A DNA stretch of 14,439 nt, taken from JBCBZH01 sp039815415 (GTDB taxonomy: Bacteria > Bacteroidota > Rhodothermia > Rhodothermales > Rubricoccaceae). The position numbers and the translations under genes were made by a program. Of this stretch, positions 5,704-12,645 are shown one piece after another (within the stretch, counting starts at the first letter, position 1; each line of letters starts with the position of its first letter). The DNA is taken from contig JBCBZH010000088.1 of assembly GCA_039815415.1 (NCBI GenBank), positions 1 through 14,439 on the forward strand, written 5' to 3'. The notes below the pieces were generated by a model. It was not told where the DNA came from. It did not search any database and saw nothing but the letters and a program-made list of their open reading frames with translations.

Positions 5704-8700
5704 TTCCTCGCTGTCGCCGCCTACGAGCTGAAGTACCGCCTCACGCGGATCTCGACGCATGTCTACGCGCTGATCTTCTTTGCGCTGGCGTTCCTGCTGG
5801 GGCTGTCCGCCGCGGGCGGCTTCGACGCCGTAAGCGTGGCCTCCAACGCGCTCGCCAACTCGCCGTTCAACATCGCTGGGCTGGTGTCGCAGCTCGGGCT
5901 GTTTGCCGTCATCGTGACCGCCAGCTTCATGGGGCACGCGCTCGTCAAGGACTTCGAGAACAAGATGCACCCGCTCCTGTTCACGACGCCGCTCTCGAAG
6001 GGCGCCTACCTTGGCGGGCGGTTCGTGGGCGCGCTTCTGGCGAACCTGTACGTGCTGCTGGCGATGGTGCCGGGCCTGATGCGGGCTTTCGCCTCCCCGA
6101 CGGTCGATGAAACCGTGATCGGGCCGTTCAGCGCGATGGCCTACGTGCAGCCATTCCTGACGTTCGTCATCCCGAACCTGCTCATCACAGGCGCAGTCTT
6201 CTTCGCGCTGGCGGCCACCACGCGGTCGATGCTGCCCAACTACGTCGGGGGCGTGTTGCTGCTGATGGGCTGGCTGATTGCAGGCGTGCTCGCAGGCGAT
6301 ACGGAACGCCTCGAGCTGGCGGCGCTGATCGACCCCTTTGGGCTGTTCGCCTTCACGCTGCTCACGCGCTACTGGACGCCTGTGGAGCAGAACACGCTGC
6401 TGGTGCCCTTCGAGGGCGTGCTGCTCACCAACCGGCTGATCTGGCTGGTCGTGGGTGCCGTCGTGCTGGCGATTGCCGTGCGCCGGTTCGCGTTCAGCCA
6501 GGACGTAGCGAAACGCCGTCGTCGCCAGCTCGAGGCGGACGTGGCGGCGCCCGATGTGGCGCGGAGGGTGATTGACCGACTGGCGCTGCCGACTGTGGCG
6601 CAGAGGTTCGACCTGAAAGCCCAGATCGGGCAGATGCTCTCGCTGGCGTGGCGTGAGGCCCTCGCCATCGTCCGCAACGTCTACTTCTACGTGCTGATCC
6701 TGGCGGCGCTCGGCTTCCTCGCCATCGCTGTGTCGCTGGGCGACTCGCTTTTCGGCACGCCCACGCTGCCGGTCACGGCGCAGGTGGTCACGCTGGTCTC
6801 GGGCAGCTTCACGCTGTTCATCCTCATCATCATCGTCTTCTACGCGGGCGAGCTGGTGTGGCGCGAGCGCGACCTGAAATCGAATCTGCTCTACGACGCG
6901 CTCCCGGTGCCGACGTGGCTGCCGTTCACCGCCAAGCTGCTCGCGATGTGGGGCGTGATCGCCGTCTTGCTCGCAGCCATGACGGTCTCGGGCATCGTCT
7001 ACCAGCTCGCACAGGGCTTCACCGACATCGAGCTGGGGCTCTACGTCCGCGAGTTCTTCGGCATCCAGTTCATCGACTTCGCACTGCTGGCCGTGCTGGC
7101 GATGTTCATCCACGTGCTGGTGAACCACAAGTACGTCGGTCACTTCGTGGTGATCGTCTACCTGATCGGGACGCCGCTGCTGTTCGCGTGGCTCGGGATG
7201 GAGAACAATCTCCTGGACTATGGCTCGGACGCCGGGACGCCGTACTCGGACATGAATCACTACGGGCCGTTCTTCGGCCCGTTCGTGTGGTTCAAGCTGT
7301 ACTGGGCGGCCTTCGCCGTGATGTTGGCGGCCGCCTCGAACCTGCTGTGGTCGCGCGGTCAGGAGTCCGGGGTGTCGCAGCGGCTCCGCCTCGCCAGCTT
7401 GCGGCTCTCGCGTCCGGTGCTGCTTCAGATCACCCTCGCGCTGGTGGCAGTCCTCATGCTCGGCGGGTTCATCTTCTACAACACCGGCGTGCTCAACGAG
7501 ATGCGATCCTCGGAGGAGCTGCGCACGATGCAGGCCGACTACGAGCGCCAATACAAGCCATACGAGACGCTCCCGCAGCCGCGCATTACGGCGGTGGACG
7601 TGCAGGTGGATCTCTACCCGGAGGATCAGGACGCGCGCTTCCGGGGCACCTGCACGCTGCTCAACACCACCGCCAGCTCGATCCCGGCCATCCACCTCAA
7701 CCTGGACGCGGACCTGACACTCAACGAGCTGGCGTTCTCCGATGCCGCCAGCCCGTCGCTCGTGGATTCGACGCTGGGCTACCGCATCTACGAGCTGGCG
7801 ACGCCGCTCGCGCCGGGCGACTCCACCGAGCTGACGTTCGACCTGGAGATCGAGACGGTTGGGTTCCAGAACAGCGGCGCCGAGACGCGCGTCGTGGAGA
7901 ACGGGACGTTCGTCAACAGCGGCGTGCTGCCGAGCATCGGCTATCAGCCGGGTGCCGAGATCTCGGATGCGACGGAGCGCCGCAAGGCAGGCCTGGAGCC
8001 GCGCCCGCGCATTGCTTCCATCGACGACACGCTGGCGGTCCGCAACACCTACATCTCCAACGACGCCGACTTCATTCGCTTCGCGGCGACGGTCAGCACC
8101 ACGCCGGACCAGATCGCGCTGGCGCCGGGCTACCTGCAGCGCGAGTGGACTGAGGATGGGCGGCGGCACTTCCGCTACGAGATGGACGTGCCGATCCTCA
8201 ACTTCTACTCGTTCCTCTCCGCTCGCTACGCTGTGGAGCGTGACGTGTGGGAAGGGCCGAGCGGGCCGGTCTCGCTCGAGATCTACTACCACCCGGCGCA
8301 CGAATACAACGTGGAGCGCATGATGGACGCCATGAAGGCGTCGCTCACGTACTTCTCGCGTGCATTCAGCCCGTACCAGTACCGCCAGCTCCGCATCCTC
8401 GAGTTCCCGAACTACGCTTCATTCGCGCAGAGCTTCCCCAACACGGTCCCGTTCTCCGAGTCCATCGGCTTCATCGCCGACATCGGCTCTAACGACATCG
8501 ACTACCCGTTCTACGTGACCGCCCACGAGGTGGCGCACCAGTGGTTCGCGCACCAGATCATCGGCGGCAACGTGCAGGGCGCGACGGTCCTCTCGGAGAC
8601 GCTCTCGCAGTACGGCGCGCTGATGGTGATGAAGGAGCGCTACGGCGCTGAGCAGATGCAGCGCTTCCTCGGCTACGAGCTAGACCAGTACCTCCTGGGC

Positions 8701-9303
8701 CGCACCATCGAGCGCGAGAAGGAGGTGCCGCTCTACCTCGACGAGGGCGCGGGCTACATCCACTACAACAAGGGCTCGCTCTCGATGTATGCCCTGCAGG
8801 ACCTCGTGGGCGAGGAAAGCGTCAATGCCGCCATCGCGTCACTCATTGATCAGCATGCCTTCGCTGGGCCCCCATACCCCACGTCCCGCGACCTGATCGC
8901 CGAGCTACGAGCGGTCACACCAGACTCGCTCCAGTACCTCATCGGCGATCTCTTCGAGAGGATCACACTCTATGAGAACCGCGCCGTGGAGGCAAGGGCT
9001 GAGGAACTGTCCTGGAACACGACGCGCGTCACCATCGACCTCGAGCTGCTGAAGCTCCAGGCGGACTCGACCGGTGCCGAGCGGGAGGCGCCCATGAACG
9101 ACTGGCTGGACGTGGCTGTCTACGGCACGCGCGACGGTGGCGAAGAGGAGATCCTCGTCATCGAGAAGCGCCAGCTCGAGGCCGGGGCGCAGACCGTCGA
9201 GCTGGTGGTGGAGGGAACGCCGACTCGAGCGGGCGTGGACCCGCTGTTCCTGTTCGTGGACCGCAACAAGGGGGACAACACGGTGGCGGTCACAGAGGAA
9301 TAG
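5701..9303 (+). CDS. ABC permease fused to M1 aminopeptidase
   Basis: The 1200-residue fusion has an N-terminal half (about 1-602) with a dozen or more hydrophobic segments arranged as two ABC-2-like membrane modules. Clear helices lie near 20-40, 60-80, 100-125, 142-172, 181-199, 240-262, 327-347, 362-385, 405-435, 455-500, 520-550 and 575-597. The C-terminal half (about 605-1200) is an M1-family gluzincin zinc aminopeptidase, presumably on the outer face of the inner membrane. Zinc ligands are His942 and His946 of HEVAH with Glu966 in LSETLSQY; Glu943 is the catalytic base. The second His and the Glu are one residue further apart than in leukotriene A4 hydrolase, which is typical for this fusion family as I recall it. 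Tyr1022 in HYNKGS is a candidate catalytic Tyr. I accept the GTG at 5701 because FLAVAAYELKYRLTR matches the usual N-terminus and no ATG is nearby. The partner ATPase is directly upstream. Substrate unknown; a peptide-processing exporter is the simplest model. Confidence 0.93.
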   Translation: MFLAVAAYELKYRLTRISTHVYALIFFALAFLLGLSAAGGFDAVSVASNALANSPFNIAGLVSQLGLFAVIVTASFMGHALVKDFENKMHPLLFTTPLSKGAYLGGRFVGALLANLYVLLAMVPGLMRAFASPTVDETVIGPFSAMAYVQPFLTFVIPNLLITGAVFFALAATTRSMLPNYVGGVLLLMGWLIAGVLAGDTERLELAALIDPFGLFAFTLLTRYWTPVEQNTLLVPFEGVLLTNRLIWLVVGAVVLAIAVRRFAFSQDVAKRRRRQLEADVAAPDVARRVIDRLALPTVAQRFDLKAQIGQMLSLAWREALAIVRNVYFYVLILAALGFLAIAVSLGDSLFGTPTLPVTAQVVTLVSGSFTLFILIIIVFYAGELVWRERDLKSNLLYDALPVPTWLPFTAKLLAMWGVIAVLLAAMTVSGIVYQLAQGFTDIELGLYVREFFGIQFIDFALLAVLAMFIHVLVNHKYVGHFVVIVYLIGTPLLFAWLGMENNLLDYGSDAGTPYSDMNHYGPFFGPFVWFKLYWAAFAVMLAAASNLLWSRGQESGVSQRLRLASLRLSRPVLLQITLALVAVLMLGGFIFYNTGVLNEMRSSEELRTMQADYERQYKPYETLPQPRITAVDVQVDLYPEDQDARFRGTCTLLNTTASSIPAIHLNLDADLTLNELAFSDAASPSLVDSTLGYRIYELATPLAPGDSTELTFDLEIETVGFQNSGAETRVVENGTFVNSGVLPSIGYQPGAEISDATERRKAGLEPRPRIASIDDTLAVRNTYISNDADFIRFAATVSTTPDQIALAPGYLQREWTEDGRRHFRYEMDVPILNFYSFLSARYAVERDVWEGPSGPVSLEIYYHPAHEYNVERMMDAMKASLTYFSRAFSPYQYRQLRILEFPNYASFAQSFPNTVPFSESIGFIADIGSNDIDYPFYVTAHEVAHQWFAHQIIGGNVQGATVLSETLSQYGALMVMKERYGAEQMQRFLGYELDQYLLGRTIEREKEVPLYLDEGAGYIHYNKGSLSMYALQDLVGEESVNAAIASLIDQHAFAGPPYPTSRDLIAELRAVTPDSLQYLIGDLFERITLYENRAVEARAEELSWNTTRVTIDLELLKLQADSTGAEREAPMNDWLDVAVYGTRDGGEEEILVIEKRQLEAGAQTVELVVEGTPTRAGVDPLFLFVDRNKGDNTVAVTEE

Positions 9304-9313
9304 AACTCTATTC
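9298..9313. repeat. Palindrome spanning two convergent stop codons
   Basis: GAATAGA (9298-9304) and TCTATTC (9307-9313) are exact complements separated by 2 nt. They cover the TAG of the permease gene and the TAG of parE, both preceded by a Glu GAA codon. Only 4 nt separate the two convergent genes, so there is no room for a conventional terminator. Confidence 0.7.
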
Positions 9314-9619
9314 GAAGTCCTGCTCTCCGATGTCGCGCTCCTGGCGGAACACACGCAGTATGGTCACGAGCGGATCATCGTCTTCCCCGGCGACGATGTA
9401 GTACAGGTTCGCCCGATACCGATTGAGGTGGACGACTCGGATGCCTTCGCCCAGGTTGGGTTGTGCCGGTCCACTCTCAGGGAATGTCTCGAGCTGGCGA
9501 ACTGCCTCAATGACGGCGTCTGCGAAGCGGTGAGCGGTGTGGTCGCTGTGATCAAGGTGGTATTCGAACAGGCGGACGATGTCCTGTTCGGCTACCGGTA
9601 GGATCAGAGACCGAGCCAT
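9308..9619 (-). CDS. parE: ParE/RelE-family toxin
   Basis: The 103-residue product has the ParE/RelE fold signature: LILPVAEQDIVRLFEYHL helix, a central FADAVIEAVRQLETFPESG region, and the strand pair RVVHLNRYRANLYYIV followed by VTILRVFRQERDI. ParE toxins poison DNA gyrase and RelE toxins cleave mRNA at the ribosome. The ParD-like partner and the ESGP/RVFRQERD pattern favour ParE. It begins 3 nt after the antitoxin gene, so the pair is one transcript with the antitoxin first. Its codons include an exact iterated 12-mer (9488-9499, RQLE). It converges on the permease gene with 4 nt between stops. All expected core elements are present and nothing suggests inactivation. Confidence 0.9.
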   Translation of the reverse strand: MARSLILPVAEQDIVRLFEYHLDHSDHTAHRFADAVIEAVRQLETFPESGPAQPNLGEGIRVVHLNRYRANLYYIVAGEDDDPLVTILRVFRQERDIGEQDFE

Positions 9620-9622
9620 TGG

Positions 9623-9889
9623 CTACGTGTCGGCGCGCAGTTCCGCCGCCCGTTCGAGCAGTTTTGCGCGGAGACGGTCTCCATCGAATGGAATGGCTGG
9701 ACCGCTCGCGATTCCCTCCTGGAGCAGGCGCCGTAGCTCTGCGGTTTTGGCTTCGCGTTCCTCCAGCAGGCGAAGGCTCTCACGGACCACTTCTGAAGCA
9801 GAGCGGTAGCGGCCCGACTCGACGAGCGAACGCGTGAAGCGCTCGAGCTGAGGCGTCAGGGAGACGTTCATCGTGTTCTGAGACGGCAT
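9623..9889 (-). CDS. parD: ParD-family ribbon-helix-helix antitoxin
   Basis: The product has 88 residues from the ATG at 9889, or 82 from the internal Met at 9871. The N-terminal MNVSLTPQLERFTRSLVESG is the DNA-binding ribbon-helix-helix; RYRSASEVVRESLRLLEERE is the dimerisation helix. The charged C-terminal part (AELRRLLQEGIASGPAI onwards) should wrap the ParE toxin. ParD normally begins MNVSL, which favours 9871. However, a very good promoter places the transcription start at about 9889-9890, so the 9889 ATG would be leaderless. A longer frame reaching 9970 runs through that promoter and is unlikely. As in other parDE operons the ParD dimer probably represses this promoter. Confidence 0.9.
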   Translation of the reverse strand: MPSQNTMNVSLTPQLERFTRSLVESGRYRSASEVVRESLRLLEEREAKTAELRRLLQEGIASGPAIPFDGDRLRAKLLERAAELRADT

Positions 9890-9895
9890 GGCAGG

Positions 9896-9924
9896 AGTAT
9901 AGGGGAACGGAGAAGGGGTGTCAA
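9896..9924 (-). promoter_or_regulatory. Sigma70-like promoter of parDE
   Basis: On the minus strand, a perfect TTGACA (9919-9924) is followed after exactly 17 nt by TATACT (9896-9901), a 5/6 match to the -10 hexamer. The -10 ends only 6 nt before the ATG at 9889. It is the best promoter match in the window. The short upstream region also carries a near-copy of the iterated motif (GTCAGCTCGAG, 9948-9958). Confidence 0.8.
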
Positions 9925-9973
9925 TCCTTGCCATCCGCATTGGGATCGTCAGCTCGAGGCACAAGAGCAAGGC

Positions 9974-10612
9974 TTATCGAGCCACTTTCTCCGTGCCATC
10001 GAACGCGACCGCTCTGTGGCGAGCGATGGCCTCGTCCCAGTCGAGCCGGTGGGGCGGGTTGAGATACCAGCGATACGCAGCGGCCATCTGGCGGGCAGAC
10101 TCAGAGTGACTGACCTCACCGAACCCTGTCCCCAGAGCCGGGAACGCAAGTGTGTGGATCTGCGAGTCAGAGGTGGTTCCGCTCCGAACGTTGGCATTGT
10201 GCCGATACACGGCCAGAAGCGCAGCCCACGCGGCACGATAGACAGCATCGGTCCCAGCAATGGGTCCTGGCATTCGCATCGTGGGAGCATGAGCGATGTA
10301 CGGATAGTCTGCGGTGCCCGTTGGCTCGATGAAGCAGGTGCCAACGGGTTGGTCGCCGAGGTACTCGTCCAGAATGCGCTTCTGAACCCGATCCATCAGC
10401 TCGGTGCCGTGCATGTGTACGACCGCTGCGTCAATTCCCGCGGTCATGATCCCGAATGCGTTTCCAGCGGTCACAAAGCAGTCGTGTGGCTCCAGATCCT
10501 CGAAACGAGCCTGAACCACTCGAACGTCCGGTAGATCTCGAAAGCGCTGCCGAAAGGCATCACAGGCCTGAGCGTCCGGGTGGACAACCCAGAGGTTGAG
10601 GGGAAAGGGCAT
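9974..10612 (-). CDS. Macro-domain protein
   Basis: The 212-residue product carries a macro (ADP-ribose-binding) domain. The ligand-loop signature CFVTAGNAFGIMTAGIDAAVV (about 45-65) shows the N-A-x-G and GID elements. The second loop ALGTGFG (about 161-167), followed by SHSESARQMAAAYRWYL, matches the phosphate-binding loop and last helix. Macro domains bind or hydrolyse ADP-ribose derivatives; some reverse ADP-ribosylation of protein or DNA. Related proteins are often annotated as phage tail or Appr-1-p processing proteins. No ADP-ribosyltransferase partner is visible. Neighbours on the same strand are the Ada-like regulator upstream (96-nt gap) and parDE downstream (84-nt gap with its own promoter). 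The ATG at 10612 has no Shine-Dalgarno sequence. Exact substrate unknown. Confidence 0.82.
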   Translation of the reverse strand: MPFPLNLWVVHPDAQACDAFRQRFRDLPDVRVVQARFEDLEPHDCFVTAGNAFGIMTAGIDAAVVHMHGTELMDRVQKRILDEYLGDQPVGTCFIEPTGTADYPYIAHAPTMRMPGPIAGTDAVYRAAWAALLAVYRHNANVRSGTTSDSQIHTLAFPALGTGFGEVSHSESARQMAAAYRWYLNPPHRLDWDEAIARHRAVAFDGTEKVAR

Positions 10613-10708
10613 ACACAGGAACGAGCTGGCGACCCACGATACACCAGTTCACCCGCACTCCTCGAACGTCACCTTGCGGTCCTGCATCGTCACCTCGGTC
10701 ACCTCGGC

Positions 10709-11290
10709 TTAGGGCACTCGCGCATGGGCTTCTCGCCACGCAGCGGGCGTCGATCCGGTCTGGTGCTTGAAGCGAGCATAGAATGCCGACACCGACTCGT
10801 ACCCCACTGCCAGCGCGACCTCCGTGGCACCCATCAGGCTGGTGTGGAGAAGCTCCTGAGCGGCTTCGATGCGGCCCCGATGGATTAACTCTCCTGGTGT
10901 TGACTGGTGGTGGTGCCTCGTGAGCCGGTGGAGTTTCGACAGCCCGACCCCCATCTGCTTGGCGAGGGTGGGTGGATCGAGAACCGAGAGTGGGTCCCGA
11001 ACGATCTGGTTCAGGGCGGCGGTTAGGCGGTCGCGGTCCGAGTCCCGGCCGGCGTTGAAGTCGTCTGGTCGGCAGCGTTTGCAGGCTCGCAGCCCGGCCT
11101 CTTGGGCGTCGGTCTCAGTCGCATAGAACACGACGTTCTCGGGGTTCGGCTTCCGAGCGGGACAGGAGGGAAGGCAGTAGATGCCAGTTGTGACAACGCC
11201 TGTGAGAAAGAGTCCGTCTGAGCTGGCGTCCCGCGTCATCATGCGGCGCAGCATCTCATCCCGCTCGAACGGTAGAGATGCGCTACGCAT
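10709..11290 (-). CDS. adaA: Ada-type methylphosphotriester-sensing AraC regulator (AdaA-like)
   Basis: From the ATG at 11290 the product has 193 residues. Residues about 8-85 form the Ada zinc-binding domain (FLTGVVTTGIYCLPSCPARKP, then RACKRCRPD); the four Cys in CLPSC and CKRC are the zinc/methyl-acceptor set. Cys in IYCLPSC is the expected residue that takes the methyl group from DNA phosphotriesters. Residues about 95-193 form an AraC-type double helix-turn-helix (LAKQMGVGLSKLHRLTRHHH, then ATEVALAVGYESVSAFYARFKHQTGSTPAAWR). The O6-methylguanine methyltransferase domain of E. coli Ada is absent, so this is the AdaA layout: sensing and activation of alkylation-repair genes. The chosen ATG overlaps the upstream gene's stop by 8 nt (ATGCGTAG), suggesting translational coupling; a longer start at 11317 would overlap further. 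Confidence 0.92.
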   Translation of the reverse strand: MRSASLPFERDEMLRRMMTRDASSDGLFLTGVVTTGIYCLPSCPARKPNPENVVFYATETDAQEAGLRACKRCRPDDFNAGRDSDRDRLTAALNQIVRDPLSVLDPPTLAKQMGVGLSKLHRLTRHHHQSTPGELIHRGRIEAAQELLHTSLMGATEVALAVGYESVSAFYARFKHQTGSTPAAWREAHARVP

Positions 11291-12113
11291 CGGGGAACAG
11301 GTCCTGCATGTTTCCAAAGGTCACGTCGGTCTCGAGAGAGGCCATCTTTCCGTCCACGATCAGCTCGCGTGCCATCTTCCGGACGCGTCCGTACGCGGCC
11401 AGCGCGAGGGCTGGGCCAAGGCTGATGCGCGCCACGCCGAGGGCCGCCAACTCGTCCAGGCTCAGCTTGCCGGGGCCGGACATGATGTTGAGCGGGCCCC
11501 GGATGCCGTTCGCCAGCGCGCGGACGGTCTCGGCATCGGTGAGGCCTGGGACGAAGATGCCGCTCGCTCCGGCATCCAGGTAGACCTCTGCACGCTCGAG
11601 GGTGGCGTCGAGGCGGTGCTCTGGATCTCCCACGGCGCGCAGAAACACATCGGTGCGTGCATTGATGAACAGGTCCACGCCGCTTGATTGGGCCGCCTCC
11701 CGTGCGGCTGCGATCCGCTGCGCTTGTTCCTGGGGGGTGAGAATCGGGGCCCCATCGGAGCCCGGTGTGTCTTCGAGGTTGATGCCGACCACACCGGCAT
11801 CGACCATCGCACGGACGGTTTCCGAAACGTCCTCGGCCGTCCTATCGCCGTATCCACCCTCGATGTCGGCCGTGACTGGGGCGAGAACCCCATCTACGAT
11901 CCGGCGGACTGCAGCGACGGCCTGGGAGCGCGGGATCGCATTGCCATCGCGTACTCCGAGAGCCCAGCAGAGGCCGGAGCTTGTGGTGGCAATGGCCTTG
12001 GCGCCTGCGGCTTCGATGATCCGGGCCGAAGCGACATCCCACGCGTTGGGAAGCAGGAGGGGATCGGACGGGCGGTGGAGGGCTGCGAACGAGCGAGCGG
12101 GGCCAGAAGGCAT
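11283..12113 (-). CDS. Isocitrate lyase/PEP mutase family protein
   Basis: This is a 276-residue TIM-barrel enzyme of the ICL/PEPM superfamily. Visible landmarks are LLLPNAWDVASARIIEAAG (19-37), the TTSSG substrate loop (43-47), the metal-binding APVTADIEGGYGD (78-90; Asp83, Glu85), GINLEDT (110-116; Glu114) and FINARTDVFL (149-158; Arg153). The KKCGH catalytic loop of isocitrate lyase is missing, so it is not a true isocitrate lyase. Members with this profile cleave or form C-C or C-P bonds of 2-oxo acids (2-methylisocitrate lyase, oxaloacetate hydrolase, PEP phosphonomutase); I cannot choose between them. It is the first gene of a minus-strand unit, overlapping adaA by 8 nt. The pairing hints at co-regulation with the alkylation response, but a biochemical link is not evident. 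Confidence 0.9.
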   Translation of the reverse strand: MPSGPARSFAALHRPSDPLLLPNAWDVASARIIEAAGAKAIATTSSGLCWALGVRDGNAIPRSQAVAAVRRIVDGVLAPVTADIEGGYGDRTAEDVSETVRAMVDAGVVGINLEDTPGSDGAPILTPQEQAQRIAAAREAAQSSGVDLFINARTDVFLRAVGDPEHRLDATLERAEVYLDAGASGIFVPGLTDAETVRALANGIRGPLNIMSGPGKLSLDELAALGVARISLGPALALAAYGRVRKMARELIVDGKMASLETDVTFGNMQDLFPDA

Positions 12114-12261
12114 AGCGGGCAGAGGCGAGGAACGGGATGCCCTACGCTACGCCTCCTGTGCGGGATGCGCTTCCGGGAGCCTCCGCCCGAATCTCGCCCG
12201 CTCGAATCTTGCCGTGCTCGTACAGCTCTCCACCCAGCGCCATCAGCTCGGTGTGCGTCTG

Positions 12262-12310
12262 CGAGCTGGCGTATTTCGGGCCAGGGCGCCACGAGGAGGT
12301 CGCCAGTTCG
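12262..12310. repeat. Imperfect inverted pair of the iterated motif
   Basis: CGAGCTGGCG (12262-12271) and CGCCAGTTCG (12301-12310) are complementary apart from one position that can form a G-U pair. The loop is 29 nt. The arrangement mirrors the exact pair after tesB. Confidence 0.45.
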
Positions 12311-12337
12311 AAGCACCCTACCGGCCAGAACCAAAGA

Positions 12338-12367
12338 GGGCCGGGCAGTCGCGGAACTGCCCGGCCC
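12338..12367 (-). terminator. Perfect 12-bp GC hairpin, probable terminator
   Basis: GGGCCGGGCAGT (12338-12349) and its exact complement (12356-12367) enclose a 6-nt loop. On the minus strand the stem is followed by TCTTTGGTT, a short T-rich run; the plus side has none. It probably ends transcription from the NtrC-type regulator gene about 280 nt upstream, or belongs to an unrecognised small RNA in the gap. Confidence 0.6.
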
Positions 12368-12645
12368 GGTCCGACGCCTCTCATCACGTGCGGCGAGTCC
12401 ACCGACCGCGCGCGTCCGAGACGCCGGAGCTTAGCAGAGGCCCAGTGGTGGGCTCCCGGGGAAGGGAGAGTTGGGCCCTATGCCGAGACAGAGCATCTCA
12501 AAACCGTGCCAACTTCTGAACACCGTTAATGGACGCTCTGGGTGCCTTCTGGGGCGATTGGGTGTCCAGTTCTCAGACGCCTGTGTTCACCGTGTCGCAG
12601 AGTGCGACAGGTTGCCGGTCGCAAAGGTCTCGAGCTGGCGGTGAA

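Larger units (their letters stand above)
12114..12645. other. 532-nt gap between NtrC-type regulator and ICL-like gene
   Basis: I find no convincing gene here. A minus-strand frame (12142-12402) contains a strong hairpin in its 5' half and lacks a family resemblance. The gap holds the 12-bp hairpin at 12338-12367, an inverted pair of the iterated motif (12262-12271 with one-mismatch partner 12301-12310), and an exact 12-mer (12629-12640) 6 nt beyond the regulator stop. The promoter of the ICL-like/adaA unit should lie in the left part, but I see no clear hexamers. Confidence 0.5.

Noticed and set aside
5419..8301. A 960-codon open frame antisense to the permease/peptidase gene
   Set aside because: It is very rich in Arg, His, Gln and Glu with no domain pattern and lies opposite a gene with clear domains. 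In high-GC DNA such frames arise because the complement of the third-position bias avoids stops.
12142..12402. An 86-codon minus-strand frame in the large gap
   Set aside because: Its 5' half is made of a strong hairpin and no homologous family comes to mind; the only internal Met leaves 33 residues. It cannot be excluded, but the support is too thin.
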